Part shown: in pieces, positions 36,053-46,763 of the stretch
Numbering within the stretch: the stretch's first letter is position 1
Layout: the number at the start of each line of letters is the position of its first letter
Assembly: GCA_028290465.1 (NCBI GenBank)
Contig: JAQGJU010000005.1
Location: 1 to 46,763 of the forward strand
Reading direction: 5' to 3'
Length of the DNA stretch: 46,763 nucleotides
DNA from: Xanthobacteraceae bacterium
GTDB taxonomy: Bacteria > Pseudomonadota > Alphaproteobacteria > Rhizobiales > Xanthobacteraceae
Position numbers and translations under genes: made by a program
Notes under the pieces: generated by a model
Told to the model about the DNA's origin: nothing
Seen by the model: only the letters and a program-made list of their open reading frames with translations
Databases searched by the model: none

Positions 36053-36392
36053 CGCTTGGGCCCTTCATCACCGCCCATTTGTTGGCTCCATCGGGCGCCA
36101 GGCTATAGCAATTGCTGCCCTTGGAGCCGGTCCAACTGGTGCAGAAGCCGTCATTGTTGACCTTCCAGGTGCCGGTACCTTTGACGCCCGCCTTGCCGAC
36201 CGGCTCGCGGGTGGTCTTGCCGTCGGCCGTAAACACCATCTTGAATTTTGTGCCGGACGGCGTCGATGCGGTGAACGGCTGGCCGTTGAAGAACGCCGCC
36301 TGGATTTCGGGGGGCTTCATTTTCGCGCCCGCCGCGAAGGCCGCGGTGCCGATGAGAAGCGTGAAGATAATGGCTGCGAATCGAACCGGCAT
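36030..36392 (-). CDS. Small exported protein of unknown function
   Basis: 120 residues with a clear signal peptide (MPVRFAAIIFTLLIGTAAFA). The mature part is predicted to be beta-rich: KFKMVFTADGKTTREP, GTGTWKVNNDGFCTSW and NCYSLAPDGANKWAVMKG. Its two Cys could form a disulfide. It resembles small periplasmic hypothetical proteins of Rhizobiales, but I recognise no named family. It overlaps the end of the E1-like gene on the opposite strand by 23 bases. Confidence 0.75.
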   Translation of the reverse strand: MPVRFAAIIFTLLIGTAAFAAGAKMKPPEIQAAFFNGQPFTASTPSGTKFKMVFTADGKTTREPVGKAGVKGTGTWKVNNDGFCTSWTGSKGSNCYSLAPDGANKWAVMKGPSVMATWTK

Positions 36393-36490
36393 CGAATCCT
36401 CCCAGGATTACGGACCATCATAGCACCGGAGAGACGATTCTATAGCATCGGGGATAGTACGCGCTAATAGGCGGTCGAGCATTGCTTCTC

Positions 36491-36580
36491 CGTCATGGCC
36501 GGGCTTGTCCCGGCCATCCACGTCTTGCTTTCCGGCGTAGCAGTAAGACGTGGATGCCCGGCACAAGGCCGGGCATGACG
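36491..36580. repeat. 90-bp two-level palindromic repeat
   Basis: The 36-base outer arms (36491-36526 and 36545-36580) are inverted copies matching at 32 of 36 positions. Each arm is itself a perfect hairpin: ATGGCCGGG / CCCGGCCAT in the left arm and ATGCCCGGC / GCCGGGCAT in the right arm. The four differences between arms pair with each other inside each small hairpin. It lies in the 219-base gap between two minus-strand genes. Similar sequences are common in Bradyrhizobium-type genomes, and the hairpin at 41377-41399 is a short relative. Confidence 0.85.
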
Positions 36581-36611
36581 AACTCGGGTGTAAGTCGCGC
36601 GGCTCTTTAAT

Positions 36612-37613
36612 TCACAGCATCGAGGGTAGAACCCGATCCGGCGGCTTATGTCCGTCCATGAACACCTTGATGTTCACGATGACCTTTTCGCCCATGTCGA
36701 TGCGGCCCTCGATGGTGGCCGACCCCATATGCGGCAGCAGCACGATCTTGCCGGCCTTGGCCAGCTTGATCAGCTTCGGATTGGCGGCCGGTTCGTGTTC
36801 GAACACATCGAGGCCCGCGCCCGCGACCTGATTGGCTTCCAGCAGGCGGATTAGCGCGTTCTCGTCGATCACCTCGCCGCGCGCGGTGTTGACGATATAG
36901 GCGTCGGGCCGGATCAGCTTGAGCCGTCGCGCCGACAACAGATGGTAGGTCGCCGGGGTGTGCGGACAATTGATCGAGATAATGTCCATCCGGTTGAGCA
37001 TCTGGTCGAGGCTCTCCCAGTAGGTGGCGTCGAGCGCCTCCTCGATGTGGGCGGCGACGCGGCGGCGGTTGTGATAGTGGATCTGCAGGCCGAACGCCTT
37101 GGCGCGGCGCGCCACCGCCTGGCCGATGCGGCCCATGCCGATGATGCCGAGTCGCTTGCCCCAGATGCGATGGCCGAGCATCCAGGTCGGCGACCAGCCG
37201 GTCCAGTCGGTGTCGCCGGTCAGGATCGCGGCGCCCTCGGCGAGCCGGCGCGGCACTGCCAGGATCAGCGCCATGGTCATGTCGGCGGTGTCTTCGGTCA
37301 GCACGCCCGGCGTATTGGTCACCGTGATGCCGCGCTGCACGGCGGTCGCGACGTCGATATTGTCGACGCCGTTGCCGAAATTCGCGATCAGTTTGAGCTG
37401 CGGGCCGGCATGGCTCAGCACCTTGGCGTCGATCCGGTCGGTGACGGTCGGCACCAGCACATCGGCGACCCGGGCGGCCTCAGCCAAGGCGGCCTGGTTC
37501 ATCGGGGTGTCGTCGGTATTGAGCCGCGCGTCGAACAATTCGCGCATGCGCAACTCGACGCCGTCCGGCAGCTTGCGGGTCACCACGACCAACGGCTTTT
37601 TACGGCTTGGCAT
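36612..37613 (-). CDS. D-2-hydroxyacid dehydrogenase (glyoxylate/hydroxypyruvate reductase type)
   Basis: 333 residues from the ATG at 37613. The Rossmann motif GIIGMGRIGQAVARRAKAF is followed by HYHNRRRV, where basic residues replace the usual acidic one, suggesting NADP(H) preference. The catalytic triad is visible: Arg in NTARGEVID, Glu in GLDVFEHEP and His in LLPHMGSAT. The length and the N-terminal KKPLVVVTRKLP match rhizobial glyoxylate reductases (GyaR-like). The exact substrate is not proven. A GTG at 37631 is a less likely start. It is divergent from the SH3 protein gene. Confidence 0.9.
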   Translation of the reverse strand: MPSRKKPLVVVTRKLPDGVELRMRELFDARLNTDDTPMNQAALAEAARVADVLVPTVTDRIDAKVLSHAGPQLKLIANFGNGVDNIDVATAVQRGITVTNTPGVLTEDTADMTMALILAVPRRLAEGAAILTGDTDWTGWSPTWMLGHRIWGKRLGIIGMGRIGQAVARRAKAFGLQIHYHNRRRVAAHIEEALDATYWESLDQMLNRMDIISINCPHTPATYHLLSARRLKLIRPDAYIVNTARGEVIDENALIRLLEANQVAGAGLDVFEHEPAANPKLIKLAKAGKIVLLPHMGSATIEGRIDMGEKVIVNIKVFMDGHKPPDRVLPSML

Positions 37614-37822
37614 CCACGCCCCCGGAACCACTCTCGGACCGCAGCCGCACGATGCGGAACCCGGTCCGTTCAGGCCTCTTTAACCGCGTTCCCCCACACT
37701 GCGCCTGAATACAGGGTAGGTGCAGGTCGCGATATCGGTCCTCTCTATCAGATGGCCGGCTCCGGACAAAGTGTCCGGGCCGATTGCGGCACAGAGACAC
37801 CATAGGATCGGACTGTTGTTTG

Positions 37823-38362
37823 ATGCGTAAAGGCGTGTTGCGTACCGGCTTGGTGCTGGCTCTGACGTATGTGCTCGCGGGCGCATCTGCGGGTACCGTC
37901 GCGCGGGCTGCGGGCGAGGTCGCGACCGGGACGGCCAGCGGCCTGCCGGTGCCGCGCTTCGTCAGCCTGAAGTCCGACAAGGTCAATGTACGCGGCGGCC
38001 CGACCAAGGACCATGACGTGACCTGGGTCTACACCCGGGCCGGACTGCCGGTCGAAGTCACCGCCGAGTTCGAGGTCTGGCGGCGGATCCGCGACTGGGA
38101 AGGCGCCGAGGGCTGGGTTTACCACTCGCTGCTGTCGGGACGGCGCACCGGGGTGGTGACGCCCAAGACCAAGGATGAGCTGGTGCCGCTGCACGAAAAA
38201 CCGGACCCGGAAAGCGCCGTTACGGCGCGGGTGCAGGGCGGCGTGCTCGGCGCGATCAAGCGCTGCAATGCGGGCTGGTGCTCGTTCAGCGGCGACAAGT
38301 TCGATGGCTGGGTCGAGCAGTCGCGGCTGTTCGGCGTCTATCCGGGCGAAAAGATCGAATAA
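37823..38362 (+). CDS. Exported SH3-like domain protein
   Basis: 179 residues from the ATG at 37823. A signal peptide (about 1-31, LALTYVLAGASAG) precedes two bacterial SH3 (SH3_4-type) repeats. The first is about 48-113: RFVSLKSDKVNVRGGPTKDH and EVWRRIRDWEGAEGWV. The second is about 120-178: ELVPLHEKPDPES, KRCNAGWCSFSGD and GWVEQSRLFGVYPGE. Such domains commonly bind cell-wall peptides in the periplasm, which is inferred here. Family members are sometimes misnamed aspartyl-tRNA synthetase. A start at 37784 would add 13 residues and spoil the signal peptide. Confidence 0.85.
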   Translation: MRKGVLRTGLVLALTYVLAGASAGTVARAAGEVATGTASGLPVPRFVSLKSDKVNVRGGPTKDHDVTWVYTRAGLPVEVTAEFEVWRRIRDWEGAEGWVYHSLLSGRRTGVVTPKTKDELVPLHEKPDPESAVTARVQGGVLGAIKRCNAGWCSFSGDKFDGWVEQSRLFGVYPGEKIE

Positions 38363-38370
38363 GCTGAAAC

Positions 38371-38416
38371 CCGTCATCCTGAGGCGCAAGCGAAGCGAGC
38401 CTCGAAGGATAGACGG
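38371..38416. repeat. Interspersed palindrome between convergent genes
   Basis: CCGTCATCCT followed by GAGGC (38371-38385) is inverted as GCCTC (38399-38403) and AGGATAGACGG (38406-38416), with one bulged base. It lies in the 96-base gap between the SH3 gene and irr, which converge, and may act as a two-way terminator. The sequence type (CGTCATCCTGAGG ... CCTCGAAGGAT) is a familiar dispersed repeat in rhizobial genomes. Confidence 0.7.
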
Positions 38417-38458
38417 GCTATGTCCCCGTAAAATCGCTGCTTCTAAAGCGAACAGGCG

Positions 38459-38959
38459 TCAAGATTTGCGCTTGACCCGCACCACCACGTCGATGCGGGT
38501 GATCTCGTAGCCTTCCGGCGCGACCGGCATCTTGTCGACGACGACTTCGGCGCCCGGTATGTCCAGGAGCTCGTTCTCGCTCTCGACGAAGAAGTGGTGA
38601 TGCTCCGAAGCGTTGGTGTCGAAATAGGCCTTCGAGCCGTCGACCGCGACCTGACGCAGCAGGCCGACATCGGTAAATTGGTGGAGCGTGTTGTACACGG
38701 TCGCCAGCGACACCGGCACCTTGGCCTTGGTGGCTTCCTCGTACAGCATCTCGGCCGTCACATGGCGGTCGCCCTTGGCGAACAGAATCCAGCCGAGCGA
38801 CATGCGTTGGCGTGTCGGGCGCAATCCAACCTCGCGCAACATGGACTTCACGTCATGCCAGGGGCAGCCGTTCAGGTCCGAGCGCGGGGCGGCCGGCTGC
38901 CGGTGTTCCACGGCAGGTGCCGTGATGACCGACGTGAGGAAGGTGCGCTGCTGCGTCAT
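38459..38959 (-). CDS. irr: Iron response regulator Irr (Fur family)
   Basis: Fur-family regulator that, in Bradyrhizobium, controls heme and iron genes and is degraded when heme binds. It has 166 residues. The N-terminal heme regulatory motif is GCPWHDV (Cys32-Pro33), as in Bradyrhizobium Irr, and the second heme site is the three-His run ASEHHHFF (His120-122). The DNA-binding domain contains LRPTRQRMSLGWILF and SLATVYNTLHQF. The structural zinc Cys pairs of Fur are absent, as expected for Irr. The presence of the heme motif predicts heme-triggered degradation rather than plain inactivation. It is divergent from fabA. Confidence 0.95.
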   Translation of the reverse strand: MTQQRTFLTSVITAPAVEHRQPAAPRSDLNGCPWHDVKSMLREVGLRPTRQRMSLGWILFAKGDRHVTAEMLYEEATKAKVPVSLATVYNTLHQFTDVGLLRQVAVDGSKAYFDTNASEHHHFFVESENELLDIPGAEVVVDKMPVAPEGYEITRIDVVVRVKRKS

Positions 38960-39407
38960 GTTCTACGCCCGTTGAGTCACGCTTTAGGATGTCATCTCAA
39001 GATGCCCATCCGCCAATCGAATATGCAAGCTGGATCATTCCTCATGGGAAACATGTCGCTCCCAAGGCACGATCGTTGCATACGAAATTATATAGAACCG
39101 ACCGGCCTCTTGCAACTCTTTCGCAAAAGTCAGACCGGTTCTAAACTATGGTCCTGACGGTCGAAACCGTTCCGGCTGATCGGATCGGGGCGCCCGAGCC
39201 CTTGATCCGCCGCTGGTGTTTATAGGTGGAACTGGTGCCACCTCGGATCAAGTCCGGGGACCGGTTTCCGCTTGGACAAATGCGCCGGATGCGGTCTTTG
39301 CCCCTCCGATACCCTATGTTAAGGACAGGCCAACATTGAAGGCGGCTCGATCGAGAGCTGCTTGATACAGAGCGGCTTGGCGGCCCTTACCGAAGGACAG
39401 GAAACGG
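38960..39407. promoter_or_regulatory. 448-base irr-fabA intergenic region with inverted repeats
   Basis: No gene is seen. Near 39076-39093, TTGCAT and ATTATATAG could form a promoter. TAGAACCG (39093-39100) and CGGTTCTA (39136-39143) are an 8-bp inverted repeat with a 35-base spacer. The second half-site, GGTTCTAAAC, is partly similar to rhizobial iron-control elements. CTTGATCCG (39201-39209) and CGGATCAAG (39244-39252) form another, with an inner GGTGG/CCACC. Which regulators bind here is unknown; autoregulation by Irr is possible. Confidence 0.5.
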
Positions 39408-39935
39408 ATGGAGAATCGGCAGGCGAGTTTCGGCTACGAGGATCTGCTGGCCTGCGGCCGGGGCGAGTTGTTCCCCGCCGGGCCGCAACTGCCGTTGCCG
39501 CCGATGCTGATGTTCGATCGGATTTCGGAGATTTCCGAGCAGGGCGGCGAGCACGGCAAGGGCATGATCCGGGCCGAACTCGACGTCCGGCCGGACCTCT
39601 GGTTCTTCGCCTGCCACTTCAAGGGCGATCCGGTTATGCCCGGCTGCCTCGGCCTCGACGCCCTGTGGCAGATGCTCGGCTTCTTCCTCGGCTGGTCCGG
39701 TTCGTCCGGCAACGGGCGGGCGCTGGCGACCGGCGAGATCAAATTTACCGGTCAGGTGCTGCCGACCATTAAGAAGGTCATCTACGGCATCGAGATCAAG
39801 CGGATCATACGCGGTAGGCTGGTGCTCGGCATCGCCGACGGCTGGCTGTCGGCCGACGGCGAGGTGATCTATCGGGCGTCCGACCTGAAGGTGGGCCTGT
39901 TCAAGCAGGGTGCCGCCGCCGCCACGCCGGCTTGA
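39408..39935 (+). CDS. fabA: 3-hydroxydecanoyl-ACP dehydratase/isomerase
   Basis: Makes the trans-2 and then the cis-3 decenoyl-ACP that starts unsaturated fatty acid synthesis. It has 175 residues and a hot-dog fold. The active-site His70 ([15 protein letters not shown]) and Asp84 (LGLDALWQ) have exactly the E. coli numbering. The SD is an AGGACAGGA run just before the ATG. It is the first gene of fabA-fabB-fabI and is preceded by a long leader shared with the divergent irr. Confidence 0.97.
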   Translation: MENRQASFGYEDLLACGRGELFPAGPQLPLPPMLMFDRISEISEQGGEHGKGMIRAELDVRPDLWFFACHFKGDPVMPGCLGLDALWQMLGFFLGWSGSSGNGRALATGEIKFTGQVLPTIKKVIYGIEIKRIIRGRLVLGIADGWLSADGEVIYRASDLKVGLFKQGAAAATPA

Positions 39936-40107
39936 GACGGCCGTCAAGTTTTCGAGCGAAGTACGGGCCGGTCCGCGTGCGGACGACGCATCGGCTACTT
40001 AGATAGGGCGCGGCCGGGAGCTAAGTCCGGCACGCACGGCCGGCCCGCCGGCTAAATGTAAAGATGATCGGCACGGCCGGTCGAACGCAAACCAGAACGA
40101 GGCGAAC

Positions 40108-41325
40108 ATGAGACGGGTTGTCGTCACCGGAATGGGCATCGTCTCGTCGATCGGCAACAATACCCAGGAAGTCACGGCCAGCCTGCGCGAAGCCAAGTCC
40201 GGCATCGTGCGCGCCGACAAATATGCCGAGCTTGGCTTTCGCTGCCAGGTGCACGGCGCGCCGGTGATCAATGCCGAGGAAATCGTTGATCGCCGTGCGA
40301 TGCGGTTTCATGGCGGCGGCACCGCCTGGAACCATATCGCGATGGATCAGGCGATCCGCGACGCCGGCCTCGAGGCCGACCAAATTTCCAACGAGCGCAC
40401 CGGCATCATCATGGGCTCGGGCGGACCGTCGACCCGTGCCATCGTCGAGGCCGCCGACACCACCCGCAGCAAGGGCCCGAAGCGCGTCGGTCCGTTCGCG
40501 GTACCGAAGGCGATGTGCTCGACCGCGTCCGCGACACTCGCCACTTGGTTCAAGATCAAGGGCGTCAACTATTCGATCTCGTCGGCCTGCGCGACCTCCA
40601 ACCATTGCATCGGCAATGCGATGGAGACGATTCAGTGGGGCAAGCAGGACACCATTTTCGCCGGCGGCTGCGAGGATCTGGATTGGACGCTGTCGGTGCT
40701 GTTCGACGCGATGGGCGCGATGTCATCGAAGTATAACGATACGCCCGCAACGGCTTCCCGCGCGTATGATGTCGACCGCGACGGTTTTGTCATCGCGGGC
40801 GGCGCCGGCGTGCTGGTGCTGGAAGAATTGGAACACGCCAAGGCGCGCGGCGCGAAAATCTATGCCGAGATTGTCGGCTACGGCGCGACCTCCGATGGCC
40901 ACGACATGGTGGCGCCGTCCGGCGAGGGTGCGGTCCGCTGCATGAAGATGGCGCTCGATGGCGTCAAGGCGCCGGTGGACTACATCAATCCGCATGCGAC
41001 CGCGACGCCGGTTGGCGATCAGAAAGAAATCGAAGCGATCCGCGAAGTGTTCGGCGCGAAATGTCCGCCGATCTCGGCCACCAAGTCGCTGACCGGCCAT
41101 TCGCTCGGCGCCGCCGGCGCCCAGGAGGCGATCTATTCGCTGCTGATGATGCAGAACGGCTTTGTCTGCGAAAGCGCCAACATCCAGAACCTGGATCCGC
41201 TGTTCGCCGACATGCCGATCGTGCGCGAGCGCATCGACAACGCCAAGCTCGGCTGCGTGCTGTCGAACTCGTTCGGTTTCGGCGGCACCAATGCTTCGGT
41301 GGCGTTCAAGCGGCTGGATGCCTGA
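40108..41325 (+). CDS. fabB: 3-oxoacyl-ACP synthase I
   Basis: Condensing enzyme that elongates the cis-3 product of FabA. It has 405 residues. The Cys-His-His triad is visible: Cys161 in [12 protein letters not shown], His in [11 protein letters not shown] and His in [17 protein letters not shown] lies upstream of the ATG. The FabA-FabB pairing identifies it as FabB rather than FabF. It lies 172 bases after fabA. Confidence 0.96.
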   Translation: MRRVVVTGMGIVSSIGNNTQEVTASLREAKSGIVRADKYAELGFRCQVHGAPVINAEEIVDRRAMRFHGGGTAWNHIAMDQAIRDAGLEADQISNERTGIIMGSGGPSTRAIVEAADTTRSKGPKRVGPFAVPKAMCSTASATLATWFKIKGVNYSISSACATSNHCIGNAMETIQWGKQDTIFAGGCEDLDWTLSVLFDAMGAMSSKYNDTPATASRAYDVDRDGFVIAGGAGVLVLEELEHAKARGAKIYAEIVGYGATSDGHDMVAPSGEGAVRCMKMALDGVKAPVDYINPHATATPVGDQKEIEAIREVFGAKCPPISATKSLTGHSLGAAGAQEAIYSLLMMQNGFVCESANIQNLDPLFADMPIVRERIDNAKLGCVLSNSFGFGGTNASVAFKRLDA

Positions 41326-41376
41326 CGGCTGGCGCTGTTTGGAAAAAGACACGTTGGATAACGACACGACGACCCA

Positions 41377-41399
41377 CATGCCCGGCACCGCCGGGCATG
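41377..41399. repeat. Perfect 10-bp hairpin in the fabB-fabI gap
   Basis: CATGCCCGGC (41377-41386) / GCCGGGCATG (41390-41399) has a 3-base loop and no T-run. It matches the right-arm hairpin of the 36491-36580 repeat, so it is a short member of that family. It sits about 25 bases before the fabI start and could influence fabI expression. Confidence 0.7.
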
Positions 41400-41424
41400 A
41401 TGGTATCGCAGACATGGGGCTTTG

Positions 41425-42234
41425 ATGACCGGACTGATGCAAGGCAAACGCGGGCTGATCATGGGCGTCGCCAACGATCACTCGATCGCCTGGGGAATCG
41501 CCAAGACGCTGGCCCAGCATGGCGCGGAACTGGCCTTTACCTATCAGGGTGAGGCGCTGGGCAAACGGGTCAAGCCGCTGGCGGAATCGCTGGGCGCTCC
41601 CTTGGTACTGCCCTGCGATGTCGAGGACATTGCGTCGGTCGACGCCGTGTTCGCGGCCGTCAAGGAGAAATGGGGCACGATCGATTTCCTCGTTCATGCC
41701 ATCGGTTTCTCCGACAAGAACGAACTCAAGGGCAAGTACGCCGATTCCACGCGGGAAAACTTTCAGCGCACCATGGTGATCTCGTGCTTCTCGTTCACCG
41801 AAGCCGCGAAGCGCGCCGCCGCCTTGATGCCGAACGGCGGGTCGATGCTGACGCTGACCTATAACGGTGGCGACCGCGCGATGCCGAACTACAATGTGAT
41901 GGGTCTGGCCAAAGCAGCACTTGAATCATCGGTGCGTTATCTCGCCGTCGATTACGGATCGCAGAATATTCGCGTCAACGCGATCTCGGCCGGTCCGATC
42001 CGCACGCTGGCTGGCGCCGGCATCAACGATGCGCGCTACATGTTTGCGTTTCAGCAGCGCCATTCGCCGCTCGGCCGCGGCGTGACGCTGGAAGAACTCG
42101 GCGGCGCCGGGCTGTATCTGTGTTCGGACCTGTCCGGCGGCGTCACCGGTGAAATCCATTTCGTCGATTCGGGCTACAACGTCATCGCGATGCCGCAGCC
42201 GGATGCGTTGAAGGCCGACAAGGACGCTGAGTAG
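41425..42234 (+). CDS. fabI: Enoyl-ACP reductase (NADH)
   Basis: Last reductive step of fatty acid elongation; family members of this type are triclosan targets. It has 269 residues from the ATG at 41425. The active site Tyr146, Tyr156 and Lys163 (LTYNGGDRAMPNYNVMGLAK) coincides with E. coli numbering. The cofactor loop GVANDHSIAWGIA and the HAIGFSD segment are present. It completes the fabA-B-I cluster and is followed by a strong terminator facing the convergent katG. Confidence 0.96.
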   Translation: MTGLMQGKRGLIMGVANDHSIAWGIAKTLAQHGAELAFTYQGEALGKRVKPLAESLGAPLVLPCDVEDIASVDAVFAAVKEKWGTIDFLVHAIGFSDKNELKGKYADSTRENFQRTMVISCFSFTEAAKRAAALMPNGGSMLTLTYNGGDRAMPNYNVMGLAKAALESSVRYLAVDYGSQNIRVNAISAGPIRTLAGAGINDARYMFAFQQRHSPLGRGVTLEELGGAGLYLCSDLSGGVTGEIHFVDSGYNVIAMPQPDALKADKDAE

Positions 42235-42256
42235 CAGTTCAGAAATCGTTGCAAAA

Positions 42257-42287
42257 AAAACGGCCGGGGAAATTCCCCGGCCGTTTT
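42257..42287. terminator. Bidirectional terminator between fabI and katG
   Basis: A perfect 13-bp stem, AAAACGGCCGGGG (42257-42269) / CCCCGGCCGTTTT (42275-42287), has a 5-base loop. A-runs and T-runs on the two sides allow termination on both strands, serving convergent fabI (+) and katG (-). Confidence 0.92.
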
Positions 42288-42309
42288 CATTTTGCGATGT
42301 ATGCGCCGA

Positions 42310-44544
<2,235 letters not shown>

Positions 44545-44679
44545 TTAGCAACCCTGCTTATCTACCGTCGAGAGGTGCCGCGCGCGTCGCGCCGGCCGCA
44601 CTTCTCTGGCCGATATTTTTGGGCTGCCGCGCACCATAGAACTTCTGTGGATCAGGTCTAATCGTATTGCCTGACGGGC

Positions 44680-44708
44680 GTGATCAGATTATCTTATCGC
44701 ATGATCAC
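44680..44708. promoter_or_regulatory. Inverted repeat overlapping the oxyR start, candidate OxyR operator
   Basis: GTGATCA (44680-44686) and TGATCAC (44702-44708) are perfect inverted copies whose centres are 22 bases apart, about two helical turns. The right arm overlaps the oxyR start codon (44701). The whole katG-oxyR gap (44503-44700) is 198 bases and must hold both promoters. Binding by OxyR is inferred from position and spacing. Confidence 0.5.
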
Positions 44709-45618
44709 ATTACGTCAGCTGCGCTATCTCCAGGCCCTTGCCAAATACCGCCATTTTGGTCGCGCGGCGGAGGCCTGCTCCATCACCCAGCCGGCACTGT
44801 CGATGCAGATCCGGGAACTCGAAAAACTGCTCGGCGTCCAACTCGTCGAACGGCGGCCCAACGAAGTGACCTTCACCGATCTCGGTGCCGAGGTGGCGCG
44901 GCGCGCCGAGCGGCTATTGGCCGAGGCCCGCGACCTGACAGACTTCGCCCGGCACCGCGCCCGGCTGCTCAGCGGCCGGCTGCAGCTCGGCATCATTCCG
45001 TCGCTGGCGCCCTATGTGCTGCCGCGCATTCTGCCGATTCTGCACAAGCGCCATCCCGAGCTGCGCATCGACTTGCGCGAGACGCAGACACGCGCGCTGG
45101 TCGACGAACTCAATCACGGCAAGCTCGATGCTGTGATGCTGGCGCTACCGGCCGGCGGCTCCGAGATCGAGACCATGGCGCTGTTCGACGACCCGTTCAT
45201 GCTGGCGGTGCCGGCGGCCGATCCGCGCCCGGAACGCACGCGCGTCAGCGCCAGCGACATCGATCCGGAACGGCTGATCCTGCTGGAGGAAGGCCACTGC
45301 CTGCGCGACCAGGCCTTATCGTATTGCGCCGGCGCGCGCGGCGATGCCTCGATGGGGCTCGGCGCTACGAGCTTGGCGACCGTCATGCAGATGGTGGCGA
45401 ACGGGTATGGCGTGACGCTGGTGCCGCGCGTCGCCGTCGATGTCGAGGTGCGCGACAACCGGGTCAAGCTGCTGCGCTTCAAGGAGCCGGCGCCGGGCCG
45501 CACCATCGGCCTCGCGTGGCGCAAGACCTCGCCGCGCAAGGTCGATTTCGTCGCGCTGGGTCACGTCGTGACCGAGGCGGTGGCGAATGAGATTGATTAT
45601 CGCTTGGCTCAGGCTTGA
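44701..45618 (+). CDS. oxyR: Hydrogen peroxide-inducible regulator OxyR
   Basis: LysR-type regulator of 305 residues, the same length as E. coli OxyR. The N-terminal winged helix is LRQLRYLQALAKYRHFGRAA. The redox pair is visible in EEGHCLRDQALSYC, with two Cys nine residues apart as Cys199/Cys208 in E. coli. It is divergent from katG, its classical target. The start MITLRQLRYL at 44701 fits the family; a GTG at 44680 would add seven residues and lies in the inverted repeat. It converges on pnp. Confidence 0.95.
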   Translation: MITLRQLRYLQALAKYRHFGRAAEACSITQPALSMQIRELEKLLGVQLVERRPNEVTFTDLGAEVARRAERLLAEARDLTDFARHRARLLSGRLQLGIIPSLAPYVLPRILPILHKRHPELRIDLRETQTRALVDELNHGKLDAVMLALPAGGSEIETMALFDDPFMLAVPAADPRPERTRVSASDIDPERLILLEEGHCLRDQALSYCAGARGDASMGLGATSLATVMQMVANGYGVTLVPRVAVDVEVRDNRVKLLRFKEPAPGRTIGLAWRKTSPRKVDFVALGHVVTEAVANEIDYRLAQA

Positions 45619-45687
45619 GTGCTTTAGCTGCGGCGCTTCTTTCCATCCCGCAAGAGCGGGGCGAGGGTGGGCGGCATACGCGGCAAT

Positions 45688-45717
45688 AAAAAAAGGGCGG
45701 CCCGAAGGCCGCCCTTT
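45688..45717 (-). terminator. Terminator of pnp (read on the minus strand)
   Basis: A perfect 11-bp stem, AAAGGGCGGCC (45692-45702) / GGCCGCCCTTT (45707-45717), has the loop CGAA. On the minus strand it is followed by seven T (complement of A-run 45688-45694). It lies 25 bases after the pnp stop. Confidence 0.93.
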
Positions 45718-45741
45718 CGCATTCTGTAAGGGAAGAGCGAA

Positions 45742-46763
45742 TTACTCGCCGGCTTCGGCCTGCGGCTGGTCGCCGGCCTTCTGCTTGGCTTCCAGATCTT
45801 CGCCGGTGGTCTGATCGACCATCTTCATCGACAGGCGGGTCTTGCCGCGGTCGTCGAAGCCGAGCAGCTTGACCTTCACCTTGTCGCCTTCCTTGACGAC
45901 GTCACTGCTCTTCTGCACGCGCTGCGCGGAGAGCTGCGAGATGTGCACTAGGCCGTCCTTGGCACCGAAGAAGTTCACGAAGGCACCGAAGTCCATCACC
46001 TTGACCACGGTGCCGTCATAGATCAGGCCGACTTCCGGATCCGACGCGATCGACTTGATCCAGTTGATCGCCGCCTTGATGGCGTCGCCGCTGGAGGACG
46101 CCACCTTCACCGAACCGTCGTCCTCGATGTTGATCTTGGCGCCGGTCTTCTCGACGATCTCACGGATCACCTTGCCGCCGGTGCCGATCACTTCACGGAT
46201 CTTGTCGGTCGGGATCTTGAACATCTCGATGCGCGGGGCGTGCTCACCGAGTTCGGCACGCGCCGAGGTGAGGGCCTTCGACATTTCGCCGAGGATGTGC
46301 AGGCGGCCGTCCTTGGCCTGCCCCAGCGCGACCTTCATGATCTCTTCGGTGATGCCGGCGATCTTGATGTCCATCTGCAGCGAGGTGATGCCGACGTCGG
46401 TGCCGGCCACCTTGAAGTCCATGTCGCCGAGATGATCTTCGTCGCCCAGAATGTCCGACAGCACTGCGAAGCGCTTGTCTTCCAGGATCAGACCCATCGC
46501 GATGCCGGCGCACGGACGCTTCAGTGGCACGCCGGCGTCCATCAGCGCCAAAGAGGCGCCGCATACGCTGGCCATCGACGACGAGCCGTTCGACTCGGTG
46601 ATCTCCGACACGACGCGGATGGTGTACGGGAAGTCCTGCTTGGCCGGCAGCACCGGATGGATCGCGCGCCAGGCGAGTTTGCCGTGGCCGATTTCGCGAC
46701 GCTTGGTGCCGCCCATACGACCGGTCTCACCGACCGAGTAGGGAGGGAAGTTGTAGTGCAGCA
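45742..46763 (-). CDS. pnp: Polyribonucleotide nucleotidyltransferase, C-terminal part (5' end outside window)
   Basis: 3'-5' phosphorolytic exoribonuclease of the RNA degradosome. The frame is open to the window edge ([15 protein letters not shown] precedes [12 protein letters not shown]), so only about 340 residues are seen. They cover the second RNase PH core domain ([32 protein letters not shown]; the catalytic Asp region [16 protein letters not shown]), the KH domain ([17 protein letters not shown]) and the S1 domain ([26 protein letters not shown]). An acidic tail ends the protein. It is usually next to rpsO. Confidence 0.97.
   Translation of the reverse strand, partial: LHYNFPPYSVGETGRMGGTKRREIGHGKLAWRAIHPVLPAKQDFPYTIRVVSEITESNGSSSMASVCGASLALMDAGVPLKRPCAGIAMGLILEDKRFAVLSDILGDEDHLGDMDFKVAGTDVGITSLQMDIKIAGITEEIMKVALGQAKDGRLHILGEMSKALTSARAELGEHAPRIEMFKIPTDKIREVIGTGGKVIREIVEKTGAKINIEDDGSVKVASSSGDAIKAAINWIKSIASDPEVGLIYDGTVVKVMDFGAFVNFFGAKDGLVHISQLSAQRVQKSSDVVKEGDKVKVKLLGFDDRGKTRLSMKMVDQTTGEDLEAKQKAGDQPQAEAGE

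Overview
This 46.8 kb window is chromosomal DNA of an alphaproteobacterium of the order Hyphomicrobiales (Rhizobiales), probably close to the Bradyrhizobium/Rhodopseudomonas/Pseudolabrys group. The evidence is high GC content; an Irr regulator with a Bradyrhizobium-type heme motif; a DivL-type kinase with tyrosine in place of the phosphoacceptor histidine; an alphaproteobacterial AddAB; and several families of intergenic palindromes of the kind common in this order. The content is almost entirely core genome. I see no phage, IS element, integron, CRISPR array, tRNA or rRNA.

Layout. Positions 1-4029 (+) hold the end of rpsA, then sppA, ihfB, a LapA-domain membrane protein and an ornithine cyclodeaminase-family enzyme. 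An EAL phosphodiesterase with a degenerate receiver domain (4234-5439) follows an AT-rich gap. 5556-10679 (+) is trpF-trpB-trpA-accD-folC; trpF/B, trpB/A and accD/folC overlap by 1-4 bases. A convergent ATP-dependent DNA ligase (10618-11778, -) begins a long run of minus-strand genes. In transcription order these are ubiE, ubiB, coaBC, dut, an Rrf2 regulator, divL, tsaE-amgK fusion, murU-like nucleotidyltransferase, addB, addA, trxA and the ligase. They link ubiquinone, CoA and nucleotide metabolism with cell-cycle control, cell-wall recycling, tRNA modification and recombinational repair.

From 29146 (+) come a VOC protein, mutM, an exported caspase-Sel1 protein and an enoyl-CoA hydratase. 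Next are a secreted peptidoglycan-binding/pseudo-protease (-), a ThiF/MoeB-like E1 enzyme (+), a small exported protein (-), a D-2-hydroxyacid dehydrogenase (-) and an exported SH3 protein (+). irr (-) is divergent from the fabA-fabB-fabI unsaturated fatty acid cluster (+). katG (-) is divergent from oxyR (+), and the window ends inside pnp (-).

The most unusual items are these. CoaBC carries an N-terminal ribbon-helix-helix (FitA/antitoxin-like) domain, and a 26-bp nested palindrome sits just upstream of its gene, which suggests an autoregulated CoA-synthesis enzyme. The last dozen or so codons and the stop codon of the same gene lie inside a dispersed palindromic repeat. Copies of that repeat show compensatory changes in their stems. 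Other points are a cysteine-free Rrf2 regulator next to a perfect 12-bp palindrome, a TsaE-AmgK fusion beside murU, and a cysteine-free AddB.
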